From contig CAWESA010000010.1 in assembly GCA_963811605.1 (NCBI GenBank), positions 1,189,710 through 1,253,709 of the forward strand: 64,000 nucleotides of DNA, given 5' to 3'. The notes under the pieces were generated by a model. That model ran no database searches, was not told the DNA's origin, and was given only the letters and a program-made list of their open reading frames with translations. The translations under genes and the position numbers were made by a program. How positions within the stretch are numbered: position 1 is the first letter of the stretch; each line of letters starts with the position of its first letter. The stretch is from CAVQLX01 sp963811605 (GTDB lineage Bacteria; Desulfobacterota; Binatia; DP-6). Positions 16,507 through 25,644 of this stretch are shown here, in pieces.

Positions 16507-17777
16507 GCAACGCGTCCGGAGGAAGCGCCGCCGTCGCCGCGGCGCGCCTGCTCGAGTGCGAGGACTGCGCGCTCCTGCACCGGGTGCGACCCATCGCCGA
16601 GGACTCGCGCGCGACGTGCGGCCGCTGCGGCGCGCTGCTGTTCGCCCACAAGCGCGACGCGCTGCAACGCTCGACGGCGCTCTATCTGGCGGCGCTCATC
16701 CTGTGGGGGGTGGCCAACGGTCTCCCGTTCCTCACCTTCGAGCTCGAGGGTCGCAGGCAGCCGAGCCTGCTCATCTCGGGGCCGCTGAGCCTCTACCGCG
16801 ACGGGCTGTGGGAGCTCGCGGCCATCGTCTTCCTCTTCGTCATCGCCTTTCCGCTGCTGCGGATCGTCACCAGCCTCTGCGTGCTCCTCCCGCTCCAGGC
16901 CGGGCGGCGACCGCGCTGGCTCGCGTCGCTGTTCCGCTTCGTCGACGCGATCCATCCGTGGGCGATGGTGGAGGTGTTCCTCCTCGGCGTGCTGGTCGCC
17001 TACTCGAAGCTGGTCGATCTCGCCACCATCGTCGTCGGACCGGCCCTCGTCGCCTTCGTGGGCCTGATGGTCGCGCTCGTGGCGGCGCGATCGGCGCTCG
17101 ACGTCGACGAGGTGTGGGAGCGCATCCAGCCGTCGCCGCCGGCGCCCCCTGCGGGCCCATCCGACCCGCTCCTGATCGGGTGCCACGGCTGTCACCGGGT
17201 CTGCCGGGTTCCCGCCCCGCCGGCGACCGGCACCCCGCGGTGCCCGCGCTGTGGAACGCGGCTGCATCGCCGCAAGCCGAACAGCCTGAGCCGGTCGTGG
17301 GCGCTGGTGCTCGCCGCGCTGATCCTCTACGTGCCGGCCAATGTCTACCCCGTCATGACGTTCGTCTCGTTCGGGCGCGGCGCCCCCTCCACGATCCTGG
17401 GCGGCGTGAGCGAGCTCGTCGAGGCCGGCATGTGGCCGCTCGCCGCCGTCGTCTTCCTCGCCAGCATCACCGTGCCGGTCCTGAAGCTCATCGGCCTCTC
17501 CGTGCTCCTCATCTCGGTCCGGCGGCGGTCGCACTCGCAGACGCGCCAGCGGACCATGCTCTACCGCATCGTCGAGGGCGTCGGCCGCTGGTCGATGATC
17601 GACATCTTCACGCTCGCGATCCTCGCCGCCCTCGTCCAGCTCGGCTCCCTCGCCACCATCCAGCCTGGCCCCGGCGCGATCGCGTTCTGCGCCGTCGTGG
17701 TCCTCACCATGTTCGCCGCCATGGCCTTCGACCCGCGTCTGCTGTGGGACGCGGCAGGAGCGAATCATGACCGATGA
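16503..17777 (+). CDS. pqiA: PqiA family membrane protein (two PqiA modules)
   Basis: A 424-residue inner-membrane protein with two tandem PqiA modules. Each begins with a zinc-ribbon-like CxxC pair: CEDC..CGRC near residues 19-42 and CHGC..CPRC near 226-250. Each then carries four helices, with the recurrent pattern LWGVANGLPFLTF / LYVPANVYPVMTF. PqiA/LetA proteins work with an MCE protein to move phospholipid across the envelope. Overlaps with the channel gene before it and with pqiB after it (11 bases) show tight coupling. Confidence 0.88.
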   Translation: MSNASGGSAAVAAARLLECEDCALLHRVRPIAEDSRATCGRCGALLFAHKRDALQRSTALYLAALILWGVANGLPFLTFELEGRRQPSLLISGPLSLYRDGLWELAAIVFLFVIAFPLLRIVTSLCVLLPLQAGRRPRWLASLFRFVDAIHPWAMVEVFLLGVLVAYSKLVDLATIVVGPALVAFVGLMVALVAARSALDVDEVWERIQPSPPAPPAGPSDPLLIGCHGCHRVCRVPAPPATGTPRCPRCGTRLHRRKPNSLSRSWALVLAALILYVPANVYPVMTFVSFGRGAPSTILGGVSELVEAGMWPLAAVVFLASITVPVLKLIGLSVLLISVRRRSHSQTRQRTMLYRIVEGVGRWSMIDIFTLAILAALVQLGSLATIQPGPGAIAFCAVVVLTMFAAMAFDPRLLWDAAGANHDR

Positions 17778-19350
17778 CATCTCCCATGTGGTCGTCGAGC
17801 GCCGACGCGGCCTCCCGCTCGTCTGGGTGATCCCGCTGCTCGCGGCGGCGATCGGCGCCTGGCTCGCCTACACGGCCTGGTCGCGCAAGGGTCCCACGAT
17901 CACCCTCACCTTCGAGGCCGCGCAGGGCCTCCAGCCGGGCACCTCGCCGATCAAGTACCGCGACGTGGAGATGGGCGTCGTCAAGACGGTCGACCTGAGC
18001 CCGGACCTCACGCACGTCGTGGTGACGGCGGAGATGAAGAAGAGCGCGACGGAGCACCTGCGCGAGGGCACCCAGTTCTGGATCGAGAGCGTGCGCCTGA
18101 GCGCGTCGGGCGTCTCCGGTCTCGGCACCCTCCTCTCGGGCGTCTACATCGGCATGTCGCCAGGCGAGGGAAAGCCGACCCGGCGGTTCACCGGCCTCGA
18201 GCAGGCCCCCGTGCTGACGGTGAACCAGCCCGGGCGGAAGTTCCTCCTGCGGGCCGACAGGCTCGGCTCCCTCTCCGCCGGCTCGCCGATCTACTTCCGG
18301 GGTATCCCGGCGGGCGAGGTCCTCGGCTACGACCTCGACCGCGACGGACAGGGCGTGAGCATCTACGCCTTCGTGCACGCGCCGTACGATGCGCTGGTGC
18401 GCGACCAGTCGCACTTCTGGAACGCCAGTGGCATCGACATGTCGGTCGGCACGAGCGGGCTCACCGTGCGGACCGAATCGCTGGCCGCCATCGTCGAGGG
18501 CGGCATCGCCTTCGACACGCCGGTCTCCGCCAGCACGGGCGAGCCGAGCAAGGACGGCGCCACGTTCGGTCTGTATCGCTCCTTCGAGAGCATCAAGGAG
18601 GCGCAGTTCACGACCAAGGTCCCCTTCCTCATCTACTTCGAGGGCACGGTCGGGGGCCTGTCCCCCGGCGCGCCGGTCAACTTCCGGGGCATCCAGATCG
18701 GCGAGGTGAAGGACGTGCGCCTGGAGATCGACGTGAACACCTACATGATTCGGCTGCCGGTGCTCATCGACATCGAGCCGCAGCGCATCAGCGTCGTCGG
18801 CTCGATGGTGCCGCTGGCGCATCAGGAGCACATGGCCAGATTCGTCGAGCAGGGCATGCGGGCGCAGCTACGCTCGGGCAACCTTCTGACCGGCTCGCAG
18901 GTAGTGGCACTCGACTTCTTCCCGAAAGCGCCGGCCGAGCATCTGACCTACGCCGACGGCTATGCCGTGATCCCGGCCGTTCCGTCGCAGACCGCGGAGC
19001 TGATGGACAAGGCCACCGCCTTCATCGACAACCTGTCGAAGGCGCCGATCGCGCAGCTCGTGACCGACCTGCGCGCCACCGTCGACAACGTGAACCGGCT
19101 CGTCGGCTCCGGCCCGGACAACGGCGTGGGACCGTTGCTGGACGGGGCACGCGCCACGCTGGCGCAGGCCGACGCGACGCTCAAGTCGGCAGACGGGGTG
19201 ATCGGCCCCGACTCGGCGCTGCGCTACGACATGGCCAACCTGTTCCAGGAGCTGACCCGCATGTCACGCTCGCTGCGAACGCTCGCCGACTATCTCGAGA
19301 ACAACCCCAACGCGCTCATCTTCGGCAAGGGAAAATCGGGAGAAAAATGA
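17767..19350 (+). CDS. pqiB: PqiB family MCE protein
   Basis: A 527-residue protein with one N-terminal membrane anchor (residues 16-36) and three MCE domains starting near residues 43, 158 and 285. They are recognisable by the repeated GLxxGtxxxYRdvxxGxV pattern (for example GLQPGTSPIKYRDVEMGVV and GLSPGAPVNFRGIQIGEV). The C-terminal 100 residues are helical and may form the periplasmic needle typical of PqiB. MCE proteins build a hydrophobic tunnel between the two membranes for lipids. The ATG overlaps the pqiA end by 11 bases. Confidence 0.92.
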   Translation: MTDDISHVVVERRRGLPLVWVIPLLAAAIGAWLAYTAWSRKGPTITLTFEAAQGLQPGTSPIKYRDVEMGVVKTVDLSPDLTHVVVTAEMKKSATEHLREGTQFWIESVRLSASGVSGLGTLLSGVYIGMSPGEGKPTRRFTGLEQAPVLTVNQPGRKFLLRADRLGSLSAGSPIYFRGIPAGEVLGYDLDRDGQGVSIYAFVHAPYDALVRDQSHFWNASGIDMSVGTSGLTVRTESLAAIVEGGIAFDTPVSASTGEPSKDGATFGLYRSFESIKEAQFTTKVPFLIYFEGTVGGLSPGAPVNFRGIQIGEVKDVRLEIDVNTYMIRLPVLIDIEPQRISVVGSMVPLAHQEHMARFVEQGMRAQLRSGNLLTGSQVVALDFFPKAPAEHLTYADGYAVIPAVPSQTAELMDKATAFIDNLSKAPIAQLVTDLRATVDNVNRLVGSGPDNGVGPLLDGARATLAQADATLKSADGVIGPDSALRYDMANLFQELTRMSRSLRTLADYLENNPNALIFGKGKSGEK

Positions 19351-19961
19351 TGCGTTGCCTGCGCCTCCTCTGCGTGCTCCTGGCCACCTCCATCCTCGGC
19401 CACGGCTGCTTCGGCTCGGCCGTCACCAGGTACTACATGCTGTCGAGCGTCGCGCCCGCGACCGCCACGTCGGTCGAGACGAGCCCCGCGTCGCGCGTGA
19501 TCGCCGTGGGTCCCGTCTCGATCCCGGACTACGTGGACCGCCCGCAGATCGTCGTGCGCGAGGGCGCCAACCAGGTGCGGCTCGCCGGCTTCCACAACTG
19601 GGCCGGCTCGCTCTCGGACATGGTCGGCCGCGTGCTCCTGGAGGATCTGAGCGCGCAGATGCCCGACGACCACGTCCTCCCGTTCCCGCAGGGCGGCGCG
19701 TCCGTCTTCGACTACCGCGTGGCGGTGCAGCTCAGCCAGTTCGACGTCAGCAGCGCAGGCGAGGCCGTCGTCGGGGCGAGCTGGCGGGTGTGGGATCGGG
19801 CCGGGACGAAGACGCGCCTCACCGCGAGCACGACGACGCGAGCGGTGGCGACGGGCACCGGCTACGAGGAGCGCGTGGCGGCCCTCAGCCAGGCGATCGC
19901 CGATCTCGCCGGGGACATCGCGCGCAGCCTGCAGCACCTGGACGCGGCGCCGCGGCATTGA
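19347..19961 (+). CDS. pqiC: PqiC-like lipoprotein (ABC-type transport auxiliary, DUF330)
   Basis: A 204-residue exported protein overlapping the pqiB stop by four bases. After a signal sequence with Cys21 comes the PqiC/DUF330 fold, with TRYYMLSS, VIAVGPVSIPDYVDRPQIVVR and LAGFHNWAGSL as landmarks. PqiC sits in the outer membrane and docks the PqiB needle. The lipobox (ILGHGC) departs from consensus at positions -3 to -1, so lipidation is likely but not certain. This ends the channel-pqiABC operon. Confidence 0.87.
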   Translation: MMRCLRLLCVLLATSILGHGCFGSAVTRYYMLSSVAPATATSVETSPASRVIAVGPVSIPDYVDRPQIVVREGANQVRLAGFHNWAGSLSDMVGRVLLEDLSAQMPDDHVLPFPQGGASVFDYRVAVQLSQFDVSSAGEAVVGASWRVWDRAGTKTRLTASTTTRAVATGTGYEERVAALSQAIADLAGDIARSLQHLDAAPRH

Positions 19962-20027
19962 ACGGCGTCACGCCGCCATCGGGGGAGCTGGTGGCCTCAG
20001 CGCCGTCGTCGGTGGTGAAGACGACGC

Positions 20028-20440
20028 CTACTGCTCGAACGCGAAGACGCGCTTCCAGTCGTTCTTCATGCTGATCAGCACCCACCCCTTCTTCTTCGCC
20101 TCGTCATAGAGCGCCTGGGTGAAGGTGCCGACCCTGGTGTCGGGCAGCCCCTGGGCCGGACCGTAGGCATACTCGCGCTCGCCGTCGTCGTGCAGCACCA
20201 GCATCTCGAGCCGCGCGCCGTCGCCCGCACCGGTGTACTCGAGCATCTGCGGGTCGCCGGTCGAGTTGCCCGACAGGCCACGGCCGTGGCCGGCTCCTGC
20301 GTCCCCGCCCGCGTGCCGACGACCTGCTCCGGCGGGATGCCGACGGGCTCGGATAGACACGCACGAAATCCTGCCCGCCGCCGGTGACGATGTAGGTCCT
20401 GTAGCCGCTGGCACGCATGTACTCCACGAGGCCAGGGGAT
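20028..20440 (-). pseudogene. HAD-superfamily phosphatase remnant with frame breaks
   Basis: Three consecutive pieces of a HAD phosphatase appear in three different minus-strand frames. The first, from about 20427, reads EYMRASGYRTYIVTGGGQDF. The second, near 20350-20290, reads EPVGIPPEQVVGTRAGT. The third, from about 20275 to the stop at 20028, reads LSGNSTGDPQMLEYTGAGDG and ends in KNDWKRVFAFEQ. The order is colinear with one family. The N-terminal half, including the DxDxT nucleophile motif, is absent. The gene is therefore truncated and shifted at least twice, either by decay or by sequence error. Confidence 0.7.
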
Positions 20441-20587
20441 CGTGGTCGCCGGACCGGGTCTCATGACGCGCTCCTCTCAGTTCTCAAAAGCCGAGCAGCG
20501 TGCGGCGCTACGCGTCGCAGGCGATCCGTGGGCCTGGCGCCAGCGCGGGAGGCGCTCCCCGGCCCAGCCGAGCGCCGCGGGAGGTCA

Positions 20588-21172
20588 CTACTCCACCACG
20601 ATGTGGGTCACGACGCGCTCGATGCCCGGGGTCTGCAGCGCCACCTGGCGCGCGATCTCGACCTGACCCGGGTTCGTCGCCTCGCCCATGATGAACGCCG
20701 TGCCGTTCACGACCCGATGCTGGAAGCTCTGCGACGCGATCCCGTCGGCTGCGAGCAGGTTCACGCCGAGCTCCTTGTTGAGCGCGAAATCTCCGGCCGC
20801 GTCGCCGAGCCCGTCACCGGTGGCGACCTGGATGTCGTCGAACACCTCGTGGCCGGCCGCCACGTCGCGCACCAGCGACACCGCCCTGCGACGACTCGAC
20901 CAGCGGGACACCACGCCGGTCAGCATGACGCGCCCGAGATAGACGTCGACGTCGATGGCAGCCGCCAGCGACGGGGCGTCGGCGAGCAGCTGCTGCTCGA
21001 TGCGCGTCTTCAGGTCGAGATCGGCCCCCTGCTGCTCCAGCGAGCGGTCGTCCACCATGGCGCTCGCCGCGGTGGTGGCCGCCGTCGTGATCAGCATCTG
21101 CGGGCATCCCGTGCACCACGGAAGCGCGAGCGCTCCGACGATGATCGCTCCCCTCAGCGTTCCCCTCTGCAT
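20588..21172 (-). CDS. BON-domain lipoprotein, DolP/OsmY-like
   Basis: A 194-residue protein with a lipobox ending at Cys23 (WCTGC) and two BON domains (about residues 55-120 and 125-194). The linker ASAMVDDRSLEQQGADLDLKT matches the segment before the first BON domain in DolP (YraP). DolP-type proteins bind anionic phospholipid and help outer-membrane integrity. The ATG at 21172 has AGAGG nine bases upstream; the ATG at 21181 has it immediately adjacent, so 21172 is preferred. It is divergent from the AraC gene across about 126 bp. Confidence 0.8.
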   Translation of the reverse strand: MQRGTLRGAIIVGALALPWCTGCPQMLITTAATTAASAMVDDRSLEQQGADLDLKTRIEQQLLADAPSLAAAIDVDVYLGRVMLTGVVSRWSSRRRAVSLVRDVAAGHEVFDDIQVATGDGLGDAAGDFALNKELGVNLLAADGIASQSFQHRVVNGTAFIMGEATNPGQVEIARQVALQTPGIERVVTHIVVE

Positions 21173-21298
21173 ACCGTTCATCCTCTCGAGCTTTCGCCGT
21201 CACCGGCGCGTTGTCGACGACGGGGTGTACATTCGAACGCTCGCGCGATCTTGCCATTGCGCGCCACGGCAGCTTGACGAGTCCGCTAGGCTCGTGAA

Positions 21299-22448
21299 AT
21301 GGCACGGCCCGTGAGCGCTGCCATCCCGCTCGTGCGCGCCGCGGCGCTCCGCATCGTGGCCGGAATTCGTCGAGCACGCGGGCGTACCGGTCGGGCCGCT
21401 GCTCGAGCGCGTGAAGCTGTCGCCGCGGGCGATCGAGAAGCCGGAGACCCTCGTCCCGTTCGTCGCCGTCACCCGGCTGCTCGAGCACGCCGCGCGCGAC
21501 CAGGGCATCGACGACCTCGGGATCAGGCTGCCCGCGACCGTGGCTCAGCTGGGAACGTTCGGGCGGCTGATCAGCCAGTCGCTGACGCTGCGGGACGCGC
21601 TCGAGACCGCCTACCGCAGCTGGGGGGACTACAACTCGGGGGTACGCACCTGGCTCGGTCGACGGGGCGATCGGGTGCGCCTGCACCACCAGTTCCTGCA
21701 CGGCGACGCGCGGGACTGGGGGCAGTACGCGGTCGCGGCGCTGATGACGTATGTGCGTTTTCTCGCTGCGGTGGCCGGCCCGCACTGGCGTCCGCTCGCC
21801 GTCGGGCTCCCGCTCCGTGGACTCCCGGGTCTCCGCGCCGTTCCACTCCTGGCCGACGCGCGGATCGATTTCGGCCAGCCCTGGATGAGCGTGACGTTCG
21901 CGGCCGACGTGCTCGGCCGACCTCTTCCGCGATTCCCGGGAGGTCACACGTCGAGCCCGGACACCGCCTGGAATGGCTCCCGGCCTGCCGGCGACGTCGC
22001 CGGCGCCGTGGAGCAAATCGTCACCACGATGCTGGGCGACGGGCACCCCGACATCCGGCTGGTGGCCGAGGCCGTTGGCATGAGCCCCCGCACCCTGCAG
22101 CGCCGGCTACAGGGCGAGGGCCTCACCTTCGCCCGTGTCGTGGCGAAGGCGCGATTGGCCGAGGCGCGACGCTTGCTGGGCGACCCGGCACGCAAGGTCA
22201 TCGACGTCGCGTTCGACCTCGGGTACTCGGACCACGCCCATTTCACCCGCGCCTTCGAGCGCTGGATGGGGATCCCGCCGCGCGAGTTCCGGCGCCGTGC
22301 GGTCGAGGGGGCGGGGCCGGCCGGACTCACGCGATGGCGACGGGCGCCGCACCGCCGGCCGCCGACTCGCGCCCACCACGGCGGAGCGCCAGCCGTACCC
22401 CGAGGGCGAGCCCGCGCCGGTCGCGGCGGTCGCAGCGCGCGACGATGA
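21299..22448 (+). pseudogene. AraC-family regulator with a +1 frameshift near 21361
   Basis: An AraC regulator of the type with an arabinose-binding-like N-terminal half and a C-terminal HTH_18 domain (SPRTLQRRLQGEG and SDHAHFTRAFERWMG). The natural start MARPVSAAIPLVRAAALRIV begins at 21299. The frame must then shift at about 21361, where removing one G turns GCC-GGA-ATT into GCC-GAA-TTC and joins it to EFVEHAGVPVGPLLERV. The remainder runs to 22448. An alternative is a shortened protein from the GTG at 21411. The last 45 or so residues are Arg/Pro-rich and not conserved; they read into the transposase remnant, which likely removed the native stop. Confidence 0.7.
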
Positions 22449-23720
22449 CCGCCCACAGCCGCTGCAGGAGCTCGACCAAGCGGGTGAGCAGGTCCGCCCG
22501 CCCCTGCAGGCCCCGCGGCGTGCCCACGCCGAAGCGCGTCCGCATCAGCAGGCCCAAGTTGAGCCCGCTGACGTGCACCAAGAGCCGCTTGAGGATTTCT
22601 CATGCCGGCGCAGGTGCGTCCGCCGCATCGCCCCGGTCTCAAGCGCGTGCGCGAAGGGCCGTTCGAGCAACTCCCCACGCGACCGGAGCAGTGCCTTGCC
22701 ACGGCGCCCGCGGATGCGACGGCGGTTGGCGTACACGGCGTCCCGTTCGGTCGCTTTGTCCGTCCAGTCGCGGCGCCCACGGTCGGGCTCCGCAATGTAG
22801 CTGCGGTGCCCCGCGGCGGTCAGCGCCACCAGCACCGCGTTGCTGTGGTACCCCTTGTCGGCCACGACGCCGCGAGGCGCGGGGCCAGGCGCGCGGCGGT
22901 CGCAGTGTCCGCCGCGGCCCCGCGGACCGTGGCGAGGTTCGCCGTGGTGGCGGCGAGCGTCGTCGGCAGCGTCGTCGTGTCGCCTGCGGCCCCGCCCGTG
23001 AGCGTGACCGCGAGCACCGCCCCCGTGTCGAGGTCGACGGCCTGCTCCTGCTTGGCGCCAAGTGCGTGCGCCCATCCTCATCTCGTGATCTGGGCGTCGG
23101 GCTCGTGCGGATTCACCCACTCCCCATTCGCACCCTTCTGCGCCGCCGCCGATCCAGCCGCGCCAGCTGGGCGCGCGTCGGCGTCTCGATGCCCGAGGCG
23201 TGCGCCAGCTCCGTCAGAAACGCCTCGTAGCTCTGGCCATCCTCGCGCCGCACGATCGACCGCAACGCCGCGTTCGCCTCCAGCGTCGTCGCGTACACGC
23301 CGACGGTCTGCCCCTTGACCAGCCCCGCGGTCGCAGCACCCCCAGCACCCAGGTGAACACTGCCCGTGGGTCTGGAGAGCGAGCCGCCGCCGCGTGCGCG
23401 ACAGCGTGGAGTGGTGCGGCGGCGGCGTGTGCAGCGCCAGCCCGAGAAACCGCCGCAGGCTGAGGGAGTGCGCCACCCGCGACGCAATCTGGCGCTCGCT
23501 GTCGAGCTTTCGAAGTAGCGGAGCAGCAAGCAGCGGAAGTACATGCGCGGGGCCACGCTCGGCCGGCCCTCGTAGGAGAGTAGAACGGCGCGCACCGCGC
23601 TTAGACGAAGGCGTAGAACCCCGCAGCGCGCAGCACCCGCTGCAGCGCTTAGTAGAACGGGTGCGCGCCGACGGCGCAACTGCTGGTGTGTCACGAACAG
23701 TGGCGCTGCTCCGACCACGA
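22327..23720 (-). mobile_element. Degenerate transposase (DDE, IS1182/IS5-like) with several frame breaks
   Basis: Read on the minus strand, pieces of one transposase occur in order in different frames. They are YEGRPSVAPRMYFRCLLLRYFE near 23550, SLSLRRFLGLALHTPPPHHSTLSR near 23440, KGQTVGVYATTLEANAALRSIVRR near 23290, WVNPHEPDAQIT near 23090, VVADKGYHSNAVLVALTAAG near 22840, YANRRRIRGRRGKALLRSRGE near 22710, and VHVSGLNLGLLMRTR near 22560. These are the N-terminal, DDE-core and C-terminal segments of a DDE transposase. At least four frame changes are needed, so it is inactive. I could not define terminal inverted repeats, so the ends are approximate. It separates two AraC regulators. Confidence 0.8.
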
Positions 23721-23831
23721 TCGAAATGCGGTCAGTTATAATAGGGGGGGAGGAGTGGATGGAAACTAGGCCCCCCGGGACCGCGGCGCGGAATGGCAAG
23801 ACGTGGCTTCCCCGCCCCGGCATGATGGCTC

Positions 23832-24389
23832 GTGTCGTCCATGAACGACAGGGCTCACGATCCGACGCCCCCGGGGGGGCCGTCTCGCCGCTGGGCCGTC
23901 CGGCGACGGCGCATGCCGTCGGGATCGGCGGCCGGGCGAACGCACGCCTCGAGATCGAACGGACCGGGGCGCATGGCACCGGCCGAGCTCGCTCCCTACG
24001 ACGTCGACCACGTGCGACAGGTCGTGGCCGTGCTCCTCCTGCGGCGCAGTCCCGACATCCACCTGGTCGCCGACACCATGATGACGAGCCCGCGCACGCT
24101 GCAGCGCCGGCTCCGCCAGGCCGGTGTCACCTATGCGCATCTGATCGCGGAGGCCCGCCGCGCCTCGGCCGAGCGTCTGCTCGCCGATCCCGGCCGCTCG
24201 ATCGCCGAGGTCGCCCGGAGGCTCGGCTACTCGGATCCCGCACACTTCTCGCGCGCGTTCCAGCGCTGGACGGGGGTCAGCCCGCGGGCGTTCCGCGCCG
24301 CGCAGCCCCATCCCGAATCGCCGATCATGGAAGCGGTGCGGCGGCCGGGTCGTCGCGCCCTCGGGAGACACGGCGCTACTTCCGCGTGA
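23832..24389 (+). pseudogene. AraC-family regulator fragment (HTH domain only)
   Basis: About 100 residues in the middle of this frame form a complete HTH_18 domain, with SPRTLQRRLRQAGVTYAHLI in the first half and YSDPAHFSRAFQRWTGVSPRAFR in the second. The ligand-binding half seen in the paralogue at 21.3-22.4 kb is missing. The 60 residues upstream are Arg/Pro-rich and unconserved. The transposase remnant lies directly upstream, so insertion probably cut the gene. The 3' end overlaps the convergent DUF937-OmpA gene by 14 bases. It could still make a short DNA-binding protein from a start near 23974. Confidence 0.6.
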
Positions 24390-25545
24390 CCACCAGCTCG
24401 GTGCGCCGGTTCTTCGCGCGCCCCTCCTCGCTGGCGTTCGATGCCACCGGACGTTCCTGGCCGAAGCCGAGCGCGTCGAGGCGCCCCCCCTCCACCCCGC
24501 CGGCGATCAGCGCGGCACGCACCGACTCCGCGCGCTCGAGCGAGAGACGCTGGTTGGCATCGGGATTGCCGACGTTGTCCGTGTGGCCCTCGAGACGGAT
24601 CTCGGCGGTGGGAAACGCCTTCAGGATCGCCGCCAGGTCGTCGATGGTCGAGCGCGACTCCGGCTCCAGCGTGCTGCTCCCGGACTCGAAGGCGAGTCCC
24701 TCGAACACGAAGGTGCGCGGCGCCGGAGCGGCGTGGTCGGCGAGATAGCGCGCCAGCTCGTGATTGAACGAGCCCTCGGGCACGTCGAGCGCGGCACCGT
24801 CCGGCAGCGCCAGCCGCGCCAGCCGCTTGTGCTCGGGGCGCGGAGGCGTGGGCTCCCGCCGCCACGGCGCCCACAGGAAGAGGCCCCACACGCCGACCAG
24901 CACGGGCAGGAGGACCGCGACGGTGCGCGCTGGCCACACCCGCCCCGGCTCGTCGACCCGGCGGGCCGGAGCATCGATGACCCGCGGCCGCGCAGCCCGC
25001 AGAGCGGGCGCAGCGTCTCGCGCCAGGTTCCTCAGACCCGGGCTGAGCAATCGCTCGACGTCGCGCCGCTCGCCGGCCAGCATCCTGCCCAGCGCGTTGG
25101 CGGTCGTTGCGCCGGACTCGAGCTGGGCGGCGAGCGTGGACAGCACCAGGGGCACCCCGAGCTCCAGCAAGGTGGTCGCGGACGCAACCTGCACGCCTCC
25201 CGACGCCGCCAGCTCGCGAGCCACCGCGTCGGTCCGGTCTCCGAACAGATCCTGCACCTGCGAGCGACCGCTCCGCAGCGCCGCCTGCGTCGTCGTGCCT
25301 CCGCCGAACAGCCGGCCCGGATCCGCCGGGACGCCATCGTCCGCCGCACGATCCACCAGCCCGCCGAGCTGGCCGGCTCCATCCTCCGACGACGCCAGCG
25401 CCGCGAGGCGAGCGAGCACGACGGGGACCACGCGGATCGCGAGCGCGCGCTGGGTGTCGTCCGCGCTCTCGCCGACCAGGACGGCGGCACGCTGGATGAC
25501 GCCGGGGGTGAGCAGGCCGGTGATGGACTTGAGCAGCTCCGCCAT
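24376..25545 (-). CDS. DUF937 domain fused to a C-terminal OmpA domain
   Basis: A 389-residue protein. Residues 1-180 form a helical DUF937-type region (MAELLKSITGLLTP at the start). A membrane helix follows at about 206-228 (VAVLLPVLVGVWGLFLWAPW). Residues 275-389 form an OmpA-like peptidoglycan-binding domain with FESGSSTLEPES, LEGHTDNVGNPDANQRLSLERAESVR and GQERPVASNASEEGRAKNRR. With DUF937 in the cytoplasm and OmpA in the periplasm, it would link an unknown cytoplasmic process to the cell wall. Its ATG lies about 100 bp from the divergent membrane-protein gene. Confidence 0.85.
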   Translation of the reverse strand: MAELLKSITGLLTPGVIQRAAVLVGESADDTQRALAIRVVPVVLARLAALASSEDGAGQLGGLVDRAADDGVPADPGRLFGGGTTTQAALRSGRSQVQDLFGDRTDAVARELAASGGVQVASATTLLELGVPLVLSTLAAQLESGATTANALGRMLAGERRDVERLLSPGLRNLARDAAPALRAARPRVIDAPARRVDEPGRVWPARTVAVLLPVLVGVWGLFLWAPWRREPTPPRPEHKRLARLALPDGAALDVPEGSFNHELARYLADHAAPAPRTFVFEGLAFESGSSTLEPESRSTIDDLAAILKAFPTAEIRLEGHTDNVGNPDANQRLSLERAESVRAALIAGGVEGGRLDALGFGQERPVASNASEEGRAKNRRTELVVTRK

Positions 25546-25644
25546 GGGATCGATCCGGCCATCACCTTGACGGCTGCGTGACGGGCGCGCAATCCGCCGC
25601 CGGCGGACTGCCGTCTGGCATTCGCTCTACCAAGCGGGGTATCG

